A DNA stretch of 64,000 nucleotides from Thinopyrum elongatum (GCA_011799875.1 CM022298.1:261943757-262007756); one strand, 5' to 3'; positions 1 to 12,112 are shown, counted from the first letter of the stretch. The notes: generated from the sequence alone by a model not told the origin. Program-made: numbers and translations.

Positions 1-1
1 G

Positions 2-1300
2 AAATCCGTCAGAATCATGTTAGCAATTGCCGCATACTATGATTATGAGATATGGCAAATGGACGTCAAAACGGCATTCCTTAATGGTTTTCTTAAGGAA
101 GAGTTGTATATGATACAACCGGAAGGTTTTGTCGACCCTGAGAATGCTGACAAGGTATGCAAGCTCCAGCGCTCAATCTATGGGCTGGTGCAAGCATCTC
201 GGAGTTGGAACATTCGCTTTGACGAGATGATCAAAGCGTTTGGGTTCACACAGACTTATGGAGAAGCCTGTGTTTACAAGAAAGTGAGTGGGAGCTTTGT
301 AGCATTTCTCATATTATATGTGGATGACATACTGCTGATGGGAAATGATATAGAATTCTTGGAAAGTATAAAGGCCTACTTGAATAAGTGTTTTTCAATG
401 AAGGACCTTGGAGAAGCTGCTTATATATTAGGCATCAAGATCTATAGAGATAGATCGAGACGCCTCATAGGTCTTTCGCAAAGCACATACCTTGATAAGA
501 TATTGAAGAAGTTCAATATGGATCAGTCCAAGAAGGGGTTCTTGCCTGTATTGCAAGGTGTGAAATTGAGCTCGGCTCAATGCCCGACCACGGCAAAAGA
601 TATAGAAGAGATGAGTGTCATCCCCTATGCCTCAGCCATAGGGTCTATTATGTATGCCATGCTGTGTACCAGACCTGATGTAAACCTTGCTGTAAGTTTG
701 GTAGGTAGGTACCAAAGTAATCCCGGCAAGGAACACTGGACAGCGGTCAAGAACATCCTGAAGTACCTGAAAAGGACTAAGGATATGTTTCTCGTATATG
801 GAGGTTACGAAGAGCTCGTCGTAAAGGGTTACGTCGACGCTAGCTTCGACACAGATCCGGATGACTCCAAGTCACAAACCGGATACGTGTATATTTTGAA
901 TGGTGGAGCGGTAAGCTGGTGCAGTTGCAAGCAAAGCGTCGTGGCGGGTTCTACATGCGAAGCGGAGTACATAGCAGCCTCGGAGGCAGCACACGAAGCA
1001 GTATGGATGAAGGAGTTCATCACCGACCTAGGAGTCATTCCAAATGCGTCGGGTCCAATGGCTCTCTTCTGTGACAACACTGGAGCTATTGCCCTTGCCA
1101 AGGAGCCCAGGTTTAACAAAAGGACCAGGCATATCAAGCGTCGCTTCAACTCCATACGTGAACATGTTCAAGATGGAGACATAGATATTTGTAAAGTGCA
1201 CACGGATTTGAATGTAGCAGATCCGTTGACTAAACCTCTTTCACGAGCAAAACATGATCAACACCAGTACTCTATGGGTGTTCGATTCATCACAATGTAA
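2..1300 (+). CDS. Ty1/copia pol, C-terminal part (reverse transcriptase-RNase H), 5' truncated by the window
   Basis: The frame is open from base 2 to the TAA at 1298-1300, so the N-terminal gag, protease and integrase lie outside the window. Visible copia hallmarks are the RT core ending in YVDDILLMGND, the block SVIPYASAIGSIMYAMLCTR that follows the thumb, and the RNase H motifs DASFDTDPDD, CEAEYIAASEA and DNTGAIALAKEP, ending in KVHTDLNVADPLTKPL. It would copy element RNA into cDNA and degrade the RNA strand in cytoplasmic particles. The stop lies 32 bases before an LTR, as expected for the 3' end of copia pol. No frameshift or stop is seen in this part, so the element may be fairly young. 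Confidence 0.95.
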   Translation, partial: KSVRIMLAIAAYYDYEIWQMDVKTAFLNGFLKEELYMIQPEGFVDPENADKVCKLQRSIYGLVQASRSWNIRFDEMIKAFGFTQTYGEACVYKKVSGSFVAFLILYVDDILLMGNDIEFLESIKAYLNKCFSMKDLGEAAYILGIKIYRDRSRRLIGLSQSTYLDKILKKFNMDQSKKGFLPVLQGVKLSSAQCPTTAKDIEEMSVIPYASAIGSIMYAMLCTRPDVNLAVSLVGRYQSNPGKEHWTAVKNILKYLKRTKDMFLVYGGYEELVVKGYVDASFDTDPDDSKSQTGYVYILNGGAVSWCSCKQSVVAGSTCEAEYIAASEAAHEAVWMKEFITDLGVIPNASGPMALFCDNTGAIALAKEPRFNKRTRHIKRRFNSIREHVQDGDIDICKVHTDLNVADPLTKPLSRAKHDQHQYSMGVRFITM

Positions 1301-1332
1301 CTAGATTATTGACTCTAGTGCAAGTGGGAGAC

Positions 1333-3069
1333 TGTTGGAAATATGCCCTAGAGGCAATAATAAAATGGTTATTATTATATTTCCTTGTTCATGATAATTG
1401 TCTGTTATTCATGCTATAATTGTGTTATCCGGAAATCGTAATACATGTGTGAATACATAGACCACAACATGTCCCTAGTAAGCCTCTAGATGACTAGCTC
1501 GTTGATCAATAGATGGTTACGGTTTCCTGACCATGGACATTGGATGTCATTGATAACGGGATCACATCATTAGGAGAATGATGTGATGGACAAGACCCAA
1601 TCCTAAGCCTAGCACTAGATCGTGTAGTTCGTTTGCTAAAGCTTTTCCAATGTCAAGTAACTTTTCCTTAGACCATGAGATTGTGCAACTCCCGGATACC
1701 GTAGGAGTGCTTTGGGTGCACCAAACGTCACAACGTAACTGGGTGGCTATAAAGGTGCACTACGGGTATCTCCGAAAGTATCTGTTGGGTTGGCACGAAT
1801 CGAGACTGGGATTTGTCACTCCATGTAACGGAGAGGTACCTCTGGGCCCACTCGGTAGGACATCATCATAATGAGCTCAATGTTATCAAGGAGTTGTTCA
1901 CGGGATGATGTGTTACGGAAACGAGTAAAGAGACTTGCCGGTAACGAGATTGAACAAGGTATCGAGATACCGACGATCGAATCTCGGGCAAGTATCGTAC
2001 CGATAGACAAAGGGAATTGCGTACGGGATTGATTGAATCCTCGACATCGTGGTTCATCCGATGAGATCATCGAGGAGCATGTGGGAGCCAACATGGGTAT
2101 CCAGATCCCGCTGTTGGTTATTGACCGGAGAGTCGTCTCGGTCATGTCTGCGTGTCTCCCGAACCCGTAGGGTCTACACACTTAAGGTTCGGTGACGCTA
2201 GGGTTATAGAGATATTAGTATGCGGTAACCCGAAGGTTGTTCGGAGTCTCGGATGAGAACCTGGACGTCACGAGGAGTTCCGGAATGGTCCGGAGGTAAA
2301 GATTTATATATGGGAAGTCCTATTTTGGCCACCGGAAAATGTTCGGGATTTTTCGGTATTGTACCGAGAAGGTTCTAGAAGGTTCCGGAGTGGGGCCCAC
2401 CTGCATGGGGGGACCCACATGAACGTGGGTAGTGGGGGCAAGGCCCCACACCCCTAGTCAAGGCGCACCAAGATTCCCCCTTAGAAGGAATAAGATCATA
2501 TCCCGAAGGGATAAGATCAAGATCCCTAAAAAAGGGGGATAACAATCGGTGGGGAAGGGAAAGGATGGGATTTCTTTCCTTCCACCTTTGCCAACGCCCC
2601 AATGGACTTGGAGGGCAAGAACCCAGCCCCCTCCACCCCTATATATAGTGGGGAGGTGCATGGGAGAAACAGCTCAGCCCCTGGCGCCTCCCTCTCCCTC
2701 CCGTGACACCTCTTCCTCCTCCAGTAGCGCTTGGCGAAGCCCTGCTGAAATCCCGCTGCTTCCACCACCACACCGTCGTGCTGCTGGATCTCCATCAACC
2801 TCTCCTCCCCCCTTGCTGGATCAAGAAGGAGGAGACGTCTCTGCTCCGTACGTGTGTTGAACGCGGAGGTGCCGTCCGTTCGGCGCTCGGTCATCGGTGA
2901 TTTGGATCACGACGAGTACGACTCCATCAACCCCGTTCTCTTGAACGCTTCCGCTCGCGATCTACAAGGGTATGTAGATACACTCCCCTCTCGCTCGTTG
3001 CTAGATGACTCCATAGATTGATCTTGGTGATGCGTAGAAAATTTTAAAATTCTGCTACGTTCCCCAACA
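1333..3069 (+). mobile_element. 3' LTR of a copia retrotransposon (Angela/BARE-1/WIS group)
   Basis: The LTR begins TGTTGGAAATATGCCCTAGA and ends CTACGTTCCCCAACA, the known termini of the Angela/BARE-1/WIS group, and is 1737 bp long. A polypurine tract (AGTGGGAGA, 1323-1331) lies just before it. A TATA-like CTATATATAG lies near 2639. The five bases after it (TTGCA, 3070-3074) should be one copy of the target-site duplication; the other copy is outside the window. Short open frames inside the LTR are not genes. Confidence 0.93.
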
Positions 3070-3087
3070 TTGCATGCATGCGTCCAT

Positions 3088-5125
3088 GGGTGTGGTGCGT
3101 CCCCACTGTCAGCCTCTCACGTACAGTCATCTTCCGATGACTCTCGTTTGTTGACCACGTTGACCACACTGTGCCGAGCGCACCAAGGCCGGTGGACGAC
3201 GGCGAGGCCCCAAACTAGAACGACCCAGAGATGGGGAAGACACGGCAGTGGAGTCGCAGATGGAGAGGAGTGGGAAACTTGACTGGTTCGGGTGCGCGGC
3301 AGCACTGCCGCCCACGGGAGACAGGAGCAAGAATAGAGGTTGAAGAAGCAGCACAGCTGTTGGATTAACATCCAACGGTCCAGCTGCTAGAATCATTTCT
3401 TGATTAAGTTGACAAAGCCCTGCATACGTATCAGCTTGGTAGGCCCACAAGTCAGCCACCAAATCTGCCAGATCCCAGCTGTCATCGGGAGGAATAGTTT
3501 TTTTTCACATAACAAGGAGGCACTAACTTCCGTGCAAAGATAGAGTCGGTGGGTCCTAGCTGTCAGCAGGAGCAATCTTTTTTTCGTGTAATAAGGAGGC
3601 ACTTGCTTGTGTGGGTCCCTACTGTCAGCCTGTCCACTTACATCCCTCTTCCGATGGTTGTTGTTCATTGACCATGTTGACCACGCCGCGCCGAGAGCAC
3701 AAACGCGGTCAACGAGGGCGAGGCCCAGGAAGGGAACAACCCGGAGCTGGCGAAGCCACACTAGCGGTTGCCCACGCTGAGGGGAGTACGAGGGCTGACT
3801 GGTCGGCTGCGGGGTGAGGCTGACATCGCCGGAAAATAACAAGATGTGTGGGTGGGTAGAGGGATGGCCTGGCGGCAGCACAGCCGGCCACGGGAGGAGG
3901 GAGCAGGCAGTCCCGCCGGCGCTGGTTTCGGCGGCTGGAGCAGGAAGATCAGAGATTGAAAAAGCACTATAGCCATTGGATGGACATCCAACAGTCACTG
4001 CTCTGTGTTGACTAAGTTGACAAAGCCTTGCGTACGTGTCAAAAAAAAATTTAGGACAGCGTCATCGTCAACCTAGTAGGCCCAGAAGTCAGCCTCCAAA
4101 TCTGTGGAAAATAGCATACATCCCATTTGCCATTATTTTCAATAATTTACAGCCCATTTGCTAATTCTTAAGGATATTTTAAAGCCCATATTATTTTTAT
4201 TAGCATTACAGACCATATTCTGGGCACTGCTAAAAAATTCAACGAAATTTTGCATATTTTGGTGGGGTCCGAACTCTTTTAATAACAAAATTTCGAGTCA
4301 CGTTAAAAATAATTTTTAGAAAATTATATCAAAATAAAATTCAAAAAAATTCTCCACAAAAAAATGAATGAAATTTAAAATCTTGAAATCCAGAAAAAAT
4401 GATATTTGAATGTAATTGTCGGTTGGCTTTGGTTTAAAAATTTACAACCCATTTCTTACTACTTATAGCCCATTTTCTAGGGAAGCCGAATACATCCCTC
4501 CTTGTCTAGAAAGATTTGCAGCTTAGCAGGGCTGAGAAAAGCAAGTAGGCCTCGGTTGGGTATTCTCCAAAAAAAAATAGAACTGGGCTAGTCATTTTTA
4601 GAAAGAAAAAAGATATCAATTGGGCTCGTCATGTGCTTAAATAAAAGCGTAAGCGTGGGCTACATGGGCCACAGCCCCCGCACAGCGTGCAGTTGAGCTC
4701 CGTCTCTAAAACTAAAAAACAACTGGGCGAGCTGCTTCTTCTAAAAAAAACTGGGCGAGCTGCTGAGTCCCTGGTGTTAGCCGCTCGTTGTGTAATTTTC
4801 TCGTTTATTAACTACATTGACAATGGCGTGGGACCTAGTTATCAAACAATTAGGAGGAAGTATTTTTGGCTTGTAATAACGAGGCACCTGCTTGCCTAAT
4901 GCCATGATCCTAGTGGGTCCCTACTGTCAGCCTCTCCACGTACAGTCATCTCCTGATTCCTCTCGGTTGTTGACCATGTTGACAACGCCAGACGGCGGCG
5001 GGCACAGCGAGCGAACCAAGGCAAAGAACGACGGCGAGGCCTCGGATGTCAACGACTAGGAGCCGTTGAAGATGCGGCAGTGTAGTGCCAGGCGGAGGGG
5101 AGTACGAGGGCAACAACATGTAACT
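3088..5125 (+). repeat. Three decayed copies of a dispersed repeat
   Basis: Segments at about 3088-3215, 3608-3730 and 4912-5045 share an ordered set of words: GTCCCTACTGTCAGCC, then a CATCTTCCGATG-like block, then TTGACCACGTTGACCAC, then ACGGCGAGGCC. A second module, TAATAAGGAGGCACTTGC-like, precedes two of them (around 3510, 3590 and 4873). The first two copies are about 520 bp apart. The block between 4080 and 4660 is AT-rich with recurring GCCCATTT words and no gene. The family is not recognised; the short open frames here are not supported as genes. Confidence 0.6.
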
Positions 5126-5208
5126 CAAGCTTACAAACGGTACAAAAGCCCAAGGATTAATTGTTCATCAAATTTAGACAAAACCTAGATTGAACATGGC
5201 AATAACAT

Positions 5209-6850
5209 CTAACTCAACCACTGTTTTTGGCAGTCACAAACAAATGGATCGGTCTGATCCATAAAGTCAACATCCTGTGCCAAAAAAATTATTGGAGCAT
5301 GACGAAAAGTTGTTGTAAATAGAATTTGAGCATGTTCAGAAGCCCATTTGTCCACCTGAAACTTCTTTTTTTGCTGTTCAACATGTCCGTTCGTGAGAAA
5401 TTTGTTGTTGAAAAACTTAAGCTTCATGGACAATAGTAACCTCGCATTCAACAGGAAGAATGTGACAAAGCTTTTGTTTGCCTGGTTGGATGCATATCCT
5501 TCCATCACTATTGTCCTCAAACGAATGACATGAGAACTAAGAAAATCCCGGTGCTTATTACGCCACCGATTGGTTATATGTTTTTCTCCATGTGTTAGTG
5601 CCTAAGTAGATATGAAGATTGAAAACAGTTAAGGTCTGAAAAAAGAGTATGTCGAAAGAGCGACAGCTGAACGGTTAATTCTAGTACAATATATACGGGC
5701 TTTCAATGTGCATGAAATCATCACCTTTATATATAAATTCTCCAGACATCAAAAGCATCGCAGCAAGCCAATAATTATGTTCAGATCATAACTAAACATT
5801 CCGATATATAAGATCTTGATAGAATCCAGCAGCATTGATAGGCTATCCATGGACGAACTCTTCATTGAGCATATAACATAATATTAGTACCCAAAGTATA
5901 CTCCAAGATGATATAAAACTTATGCGCACAAATGAAAAATGTAGCTTATGATTACAAATGTGTAGATGACAACATACGGTACCTGAATAAGTGTGGAGCC
6001 AAACACCAACTTGTGATCATTAAACGGATCACGAATTACACCCAAGGTCTCCAGTTTGGGCGCAGAGATGACAGTTATTTGTGAAGGTATATAACAAAAA
6101 TGAAGGAGCAGCCTTTGAAGTGAAGGGGCATCTTCGATGATGAGATGCTGTCCTTCAAAACAAATTTCAATGCTTTTAACATGAGGCGACTTTATTTGGA
6201 GACAACTGATATGGATTTCTATTCCCAAAACAATCAGCAAGCGCTCCAGGGCAGGGCAACTGGAGTGGATGATGCTGTGCAGTGAGGCCTCCGACAGATA
6301 AACCACCACAAGCGAAAGTTTTTTTTAGCAGTGGGAGTCGAAGCATTTGTACCAGATCGTCTGGTAGATGGCACCGGGTGAAGGTGGCGGTGTGGAGAGA
6401 GGAGGAAAACCACGATATGGACAACGGTGGTGTGGGCACAAATTCTTGGTGTTCGGTTCGTGGTATGAAACTTTCGTGGTAATGGTAGAACTCAAACTGC
6501 TGGGAGGAGATGATGGCTCTGAGGAATTCAAAATCATGAACGGCAGATAGCTGACGACGGTCGAGATTGAGGGGCATGGCAAGCCATAGAGGGCGCCACC
6601 GAGTTGAGAGGACTTGGGTGCGGCAGCAATCCTTGGTGGGGAGAAGCGAGATGATCTCCCCAAGGATGGCATCCGGGATATCGCTGATGTGGTCCACCCG
6701 AGATTCTATGGGTTCCTCAGATCCGGTGGGGGGCCTGCCGCTTCTCCCCGCGCTGCCGGGTGCGGGATCTACAACCAGAGTCACCGCTGGCGGGAGCCTC
6801 ATCTTCTTGGCACTGGGGCCAGCCGACTCCATTTTCCTTGCAGGCGTCAC
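5209..6850 (-). pseudogene. F-box / LRR / FBD-domain protein gene, disrupted
   Basis: Exon 1 (about 6850-5991) encodes a basic N-terminus, an F-box (ISDIPDAILGEIISLLPTKD, then RTQVLSTRWRPLW, near residues 54-90) and leucine-rich sequence, ending STLIQ before a GT donor at about 5990. Exon 2 (about 5855-5725) resumes with LLDSIKILYIGMF and ends NLYIK before a GT. Exon 3 (about 5604-5209) carries the FBD region: RWRNKHRDFLSSHVIRLRTI, then FFLLNARLL, then ITDPF-like DQTDPF, and a TAG stop. Two lesions break it: an A8 run at 6319-6326 that shifts the frame in exon 1 (A7 would restore agreement with the family), and an in-frame TGA in exon 2 between RCF and CLE. Intact members are substrate adaptors of SCF ubiquitin ligases. 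A sequencing error could explain the homopolymer but not the stop. Confidence 0.88.
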
Positions 6851-6869
6851 GCCGAGCTCACGGGTTTGA

Positions 6870-7489
6870 GCAGAGTAGCCAGAGACGAGCCTAGTGGCAG
6901 TGCAAGTGGGGAAGAAGGAGGGCTGGGGTTTTCTGTAGGAGTGGAAGAAGAGGAGCAGGCGTTTTCTGTACGAGTGAGGAATAAGGTGAGTGGGGGTTTT
7001 CTGTACGAGTGAGGAAGATGGGGAGCGGGGGGAAGTGGGGGGCGACGGAAACGGGAGAGTCCAGCGAGCTGTAGTATAAGTGGAAGCGAGGAGGAAGGAG
7101 GGTTTTCTGGGATCGCCCCCTCTTCAGGAAATATGGGCTTTTCCTCCCAAAAAACAAAAATAAATGGGCTTTAAGATGGATAGGCTTTTGTATCGGCCCA
7201 GTCCAGCTTAATTATGGCTCCTCATCGGTAACATTTTTCAACTTGAAAAAAGGTTATAGCTCCTTTTCGGGCCAGCTTGGCATCCACCAAATTAGAGGAT
7301 GGTGTACTGCATGCAGACACTCACACTGGTCGTAGCGCTGCAAAATGAGGGGTCAAATAACATGCCCACAATATACATGGATTGTAAAGGTTGACACTAA
7401 CATTCACACTAAACTAAGCTTCACAAGATATGGTATGCATACTAGCTAACATTCACAAGCACTTAAGTTCAGCATGTTTACGCATCTAA
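6870..7489. other. Upstream region of the F-box pseudogene, no gene seen
   Basis: This stretch lies 5' of the minus-strand F-box gene. It contains two direct copies of GTTTTCTGTACGAGTGAGGA (about 6960 and 6997) and a related third at about 6930, then AT-rich sequence with GGCCCA words. No coding frame of convincing composition was found. Confidence 0.4.
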
Positions 7490-9700
7490 ATGATTCACAA
7501 AACTATAACCAAGATAAAGCTGTGAGAAGGTGTAGAAATAAAGAAAAAAATGATAGATGCTTCTCTGAGCAAAGGGCCTCCCTACGCACGCATTAATTTC
7601 ATGGGCATGCTTCTTTCTGCTCAATGTTGCGTGCACTTTGAGCATGTTGGCAACTCCACAGCTAGCTTGATGGCTCATCTTGCAATTTACGCTGACACAT
7701 TGCAGCAAACAGAGGAGGCAATAGAGATCACTCAACATCAGACTATTTTGTGCAGTTCCACTGAAATCATCTTCATTGTCCTGAATGTGAAAAGATAGGA
7801 AAGCGTTGTACTTAAACGGTGTCACAAAATAGTAGCAGATATCAATAGCTCGGCATGACAAAACACGATCATCTGGACGAAGGGGATACTGACCTGCGTG
7901 AGGAAGATTATGCATAATTTTTTGTGCAGTTCCACTAGAATAATGCACCATTGTTTGCAGGACCCCTACTTGCCGGCCAGGCCATCAATGACTCGGTCTC
8001 TTTTATCTTGCATTGACGGAGTGGCTGCAGTGCTTGTTTTCTCCTCCACACATGACAGGATCGTTCCACACTGCAAACAACAAGTCAACGTATGGAAAAG
8101 CTTATTTCATCTTGCGTTGGTCATTCTACCTACTTAAGAATGTAGGAATACCTGGAGCATCATGAGGTCAGCTGACAGCAGGTTCCACTAAAATTGAGGT
8201 TTGTGCTTTCCGTTTGCACAAATAGACACCATATGGAGATAGACAACCCTGTTTGCACAAATATGTAACAGGGTGATTTAAGCAGTGTCATTTTTTTGCA
8301 GCGGCATATGATTAACAACAGCATCTCATATGTTATCAATGGCATTACAGTGACAGTATGAGAAAGTGCCATTAACTAAGAAGTGCCATCACATCAAATC
8401 AACACTGGCACTAGATTAACAGGGTCTTACATTAACATGCATAACAATTGCATTATGACTATGTGATGACAGATTGGGAGTAGCACTTGATCAGTACGTA
8501 CGTGCACGGTTAACAGGAACGATCATTCTAACAAAGGGTGATACGGAAAGGAGAAACACATCGTCGTGTCAACCATTGTGCAATTAAATTTTGTGCAGTT
8601 CAACGGAGATGCAGCTATGTTACTCGTGTCAGAGTTTAGTGTACCAGCCCAAAACACTCTTCATGAGAAATAAAGCAAGACAGAAGCATTTCATAAAATG
8701 GTGGTGGCATTGATTCATTTTATCAATGGCAATAGATTGACATCAGCATTACTTAACAACGACATCACATTAACAGTGGCATTGTTTCATTTTACCTGTG
8801 ATGTTAGATTAACAGCAGCAGTAAGGGCATAGGGACAGGGGAGGCACAATCACGTTTTACATCCATCGAGGCATAAAGTGGTGAGGCAGAGGTGTTGCCG
8901 AGTGCGGCAAACATGCAAAGCATGTCTGGATTTGTGCATTTTTTGTTCTCGTCAGTGACCTTTCCTATGTGACCACAAGAAATCTATACGTGCTCATTCT
9001 CGGTTGCATTGTCGACCCAACACCCCCCACTTTCTGTCCTTTTTCGACCAAGAGACCGGTCAGGCCAGCATCTTTATTTCCCTTTCCAACCAAGAGATCG
9101 GTTCGTTATCCAGTATCAGCAGTACCTTTTTCCTCTAATAGTAAAAATTTAGGTGGTGTTCGAGTGTTCGACAAGCCGACGGAGCTAGCTACATGGAGAG
9201 CTTTGTAATACTAGAAGAATATCCACATGCAGGATGCAGCAACATGGGGAGCAATCCTAACTTGATGAAAAAAAGGGATGCAGTGACGTGGGGAGCTGGG
9301 CCATTAGAACAAGGCCGGTTCTAAAAAAAGTTATACCTCGGGCGACGGGATGTGGCGAGGCAGGCGGCGGGATCTGCCAACTCGACGGCGGGGAGCAAGG
9401 GTGAGGAGGACCTCCCACGCTGGCGCCAGGTCAGAGAAGACGGCGCGCGTCGGCTTCCTTCCTCGCCACCGGCGACCACCAGCGGAAGGTATCCGGCCGG
9501 ATCTGTGTCAACCGAAGAGAAGAGAGAGAGAGAGAGAGAGAGAGGACACCATGGTCTTGTTTAGATCTGGAGAGGGTGAGAGAGTGAGAAGAAGAGAACA
9601 ACCCTAGCAAGCAAGTCCTGAAGTGGACTAATGGAGTAGTAATTGGTTTTCCCTCCGTAGCGATCATTTTAAATTGAATACGCGCGCAGCCATATTTTTT
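7490..9700. repeat. Decayed repeat module, copy A
   Basis: This block is matched, out to its edges, by a diverged copy at about 17520-18650. Shared landmarks are GTGAGAAGGTGTA.AAATAAAG near 7527 and 17549, TTTTGTGCAGTTCCACT near 7746 and 17702, and a GC-rich end (CAACATGGG, then GGTCAGAGA..ACGGCG) at about 9240-9450 and 18280-18435. An internal part (7556-7695) recurs almost unchanged at 12938-13083. No convincing coding frame spans it; a (GA)n tract sits near its right end. Origin unknown: it could be a decayed element or a duplicated noncoding locus. Confidence 0.6.
9520..9543. repeat. (GA)n microsatellite
   Basis: An uninterrupted run of about 12 GA units lies inside the GC-rich right end of repeat copy A. 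The matching copy at about 18550 has only a short GAGAGAGAGA, so the tract differs in length between copies. Confidence 0.9.
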
Positions 9701-10265
9701 CATTTAACGTACCAGTAAAAATAAACTCAATCAATAACCGCGCTAGCGCGTTCAGGTCGCACTTGGTATGGCTGACATTTGGTCCCAGACCCCACATTAA
9801 TCATGTGTTTGGCTCCATATAAGAGATGAGCTAATTATTTAGGACGGGACCACTAGTCATGCTCACATGGTCATGCATGCAAAGGGTGGCCATTTGATTC
9901 GACCACTTTGGTTGGGTGAAACGGTTCAGCATCTTTGAGGCATATTCTCTTTTTTTGACTCGAACCATTCAAGTGATTTATAACCAAACACGTATATTTT
10001 TTGGATGATCCCAACCCATCTGTGGCCACCCTTGCAACCAAATGCACCATAAGTGGATGACTAGATGTCTCAAATTGTCACGTTACCTGCCTTTTCGTGT
10101 GCAAATGCACTCCACCGTGAGTGTACCCGGGCATGTGCATGAGGGGAGAGTGAAGTACGATTTATAAATCTTGAGGTTGTAGAGCTAGTCGGAAACAAAC
10201 CCTCACCTTTAAATCCTTGAAGTTTGTACCTTGTCCTCTGTAATCCTGGTCATTTTTAACCTTAA
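9701..10265. other. Intergenic sequence, nothing recognised
   Basis: Mixed-composition sequence with no coding frame above background. The interval 9780-10060 starts and ends with TGG-rich words (GGTCCCAGACC; GGCCACCCTTGCAACC) that could be remnants of a MITE, but no target-site duplication was found. Confidence 0.4.
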
Positions 10266-10393
10266 GGGCATGTGCGGTTCAAGGGGTTTTAACGGGGATT
10301 AACAGGGATTGTGGGGGATTAAATTATGTACAAGCCAAATTCCCCTCCAGTCCTCTCCAAACCCCTTGGGAGGAGGTTGAACCGAACAAGGCC
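10266..10393. mobile_element. Tourist-type (PIF/Harbinger) MITE, 128 bp
   Basis: Terminal inverted repeats are GGGCATGTGCGGTTCAA and, read from the right end inward, GGCCTTGTTCGGTTCAA. It is flanked by TAA at 10263-10265 and 10394-10396, the three-base TWA-type duplication of PIF/Harbinger elements. It has no coding capacity. Confidence 0.85.
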
Positions 10394-10576
10394 TAAGACT
10401 AACCATAGTGGGAGTAACTTAATTCCATACGGTATCATAATACGATACTCGACCCTCTCTTTCTTCATTTAATTCTAAGCCACCTCATCAAATTTGCCTA
10501 GTTGGCATGCATGATACTACTTATGATACTCCCATTACAACCAACCTGGTAGAATTAATATACCTAATCTAAATGG

Positions 10577-11195
10577 TCGCCGCCCGATCTCTTTGTCCTC
10601 CTCCAGCATCTGGCTGAAGAAGAATCATGCAAGACACCGGCTATTTTCGCCGGCATCGCCTCGGCGGTGGCCTTCATGGGATACAATCGGCAGCGGCCTC
10701 TCGTGCTCTACCTCTCCTCGATGATGGCGGCGGGTGGGGACGTGCTGGCCGCCACCTCATCGACATCCGTGTAGCCGCGTAGCCGCGTCACCTCGTCGAC
10801 ATCCACGGTGGCTTCTTTCTCTTCCTGCATGGCACGGCTACGCGAGCGTCGACGGCGGATGGCACAGTCGCAGGCACTGGAGGCGGCGGCATCGAGGGTA
10901 GCGACGATGCCCGTGCCGCCGTGCTCCCCGATAAGCCGGCGTGGAGCAAGTCGGCACTCTTCCTTGAGCTGTATTGGAGTGGCCAGCTGCGGAACCACGC
11001 GCTCGCTTAGTGCGGCAACTGCCTCCAACAGGCTAGGCGAGGTAGGTGGAGCAGCGAGCTGCCTCGCTCATAACTGCCGGGCTCGGCGGGCCACCCAGAC
11101 GGCTTTTATGCCGGAGAACTGCTCTTCCTGCTCATCGGATGCCGCCGAAAGAGTGGAGAAAATGGTGGAAGGAGGAGCTTGGCCGGCGTCCTACT
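10577..11195 (-). pseudogene. Relic of an unidentified protein-coding sequence
   Basis: One minus-strand frame reads coherently across the block but is cut by three stops: before DAGQAPPS (about 11193), between ARRARQL and ARQLAAPP (about 11063), and after ASTSPPAAIIEER (about 10708). It continues as MKATAEAMPAKIAGVLHDSS to a final stop near 10577. The middle has an arginine/serine-rich stretch (RRRRSRSRAMQEEKEAT) and an acidic piece (DVDEV, twice). The stops look like point changes in a once-open frame, so I call it a relic. The plus-strand frame over the same bases is also open, which weakens the call. No function assigned. Confidence 0.4.
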
Positions 11196-11425
11196 CCTGA
11201 ACGGACGTGTGTGGCCAGAGTGTGTTTCTCGCATTCCACACGGGTTTAAATGTAGGTTTTTGAATGCGGCGAGGAGGCGGGTATAGCTGGGAGTGCAGTG
11301 GGTGGCGCCCTCGGCCGGCGCGCCGCTTCAAATGGCGGACGCAGTGAGAGGTCGCGTCCGCCCTGACCCCCTTGACCGTGGACCTTGACCGTGTACGTCC
11401 GGCTTTGAGGACAACATTATCCTTA

Positions 11426-11729
11426 GGCCTTGTTTGGTACTAGTGTATTTTAGGGAATTGGTGGGGATTATCCCGGTCAAACCCCTAAATCCCCACATAT
11501 CCCAGAACACCATTTGGTTCTAGTATATTTGACATGTTTCATCCCCACATTTCCCCACAAATCTCCAAACTCTAGTGCATTTTTCTCAATACCCAATACA
11601 CTACTCCTACCTAGTGTATTGGGGATAAATGGGGATTTGAAGGGATTGGGTGAAGGTTGGGGTTTCACCCAATCCCTATGGGGATTATCCCCACCAATCC
11701 CCTCAAAAACCCTAGTACCAAACAAGGCC
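11426..11729. mobile_element. Tourist-type MITE, 304 bp
   Basis: The ends are perfect inverted repeats: GGCCTTGTTTGGTACTAG on the left and its complement on the right. Flanking triplets are TTA (11423-11425) and TAA (11730-11732), a Tourist-like target with one mismatch. Internal sequence is rich in GGGGATT/AATCCCC pairs, so the whole element can fold on itself. Confidence 0.85.
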
Positions 11730-11871
11730 TAATGGACCTTGACGGTGTACGTCACCTTGTGTACAGATCTGAGATGCCACGTGTACCAGATGAATGACTC
11801 CAAGTTCGACCACCGTGATGCTAGGTGCGAGCCGAGGAACACTGTTGGAGAGACCCCCCTCATAATTTTCC

Positions 11872-12112
11872 TACATTGGTCGTTTGATTTATAGGATAGA
11901 ATGCTATAGGATTTTTTTCCTAAGAAATCATGTGTTAATTGGCAATCTAGCATCCACTCCAACTTTTTTTTTCACTTCCTTTGTTTTTCCTGTGTCAAAC
12001 ACTCTGGTTTTTTTAGGGGAACACTTTGTTAATGATATGGGATTCAAGTGGACATGCCACTCCAATCCTTTATTTTTCCTATTCCTGCGTTTTAAGTTCC
12101 TACGAAGAGAGT
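11872..12112. mobile_element. Decayed MITE related to the one at 22549-22942
   Basis: The left end (TCGTTTGATTTATAGGATAG) and right end (CCTATTCCTGCGTTTTAAGT) resemble the termini of the 22549-22942 element in inverted orientation. Outer bases and target-site duplications are no longer recognisable. Confidence 0.45.

Noticed and set aside
2375..2900. Frames within the copia LTR
   Set aside because: They lie inside an LTR and have no domain.
9780..10060. Possible MITE with GGTCCC/GGCCAC ends
   Set aside because: End pairing is weak and no target-site duplication was found.
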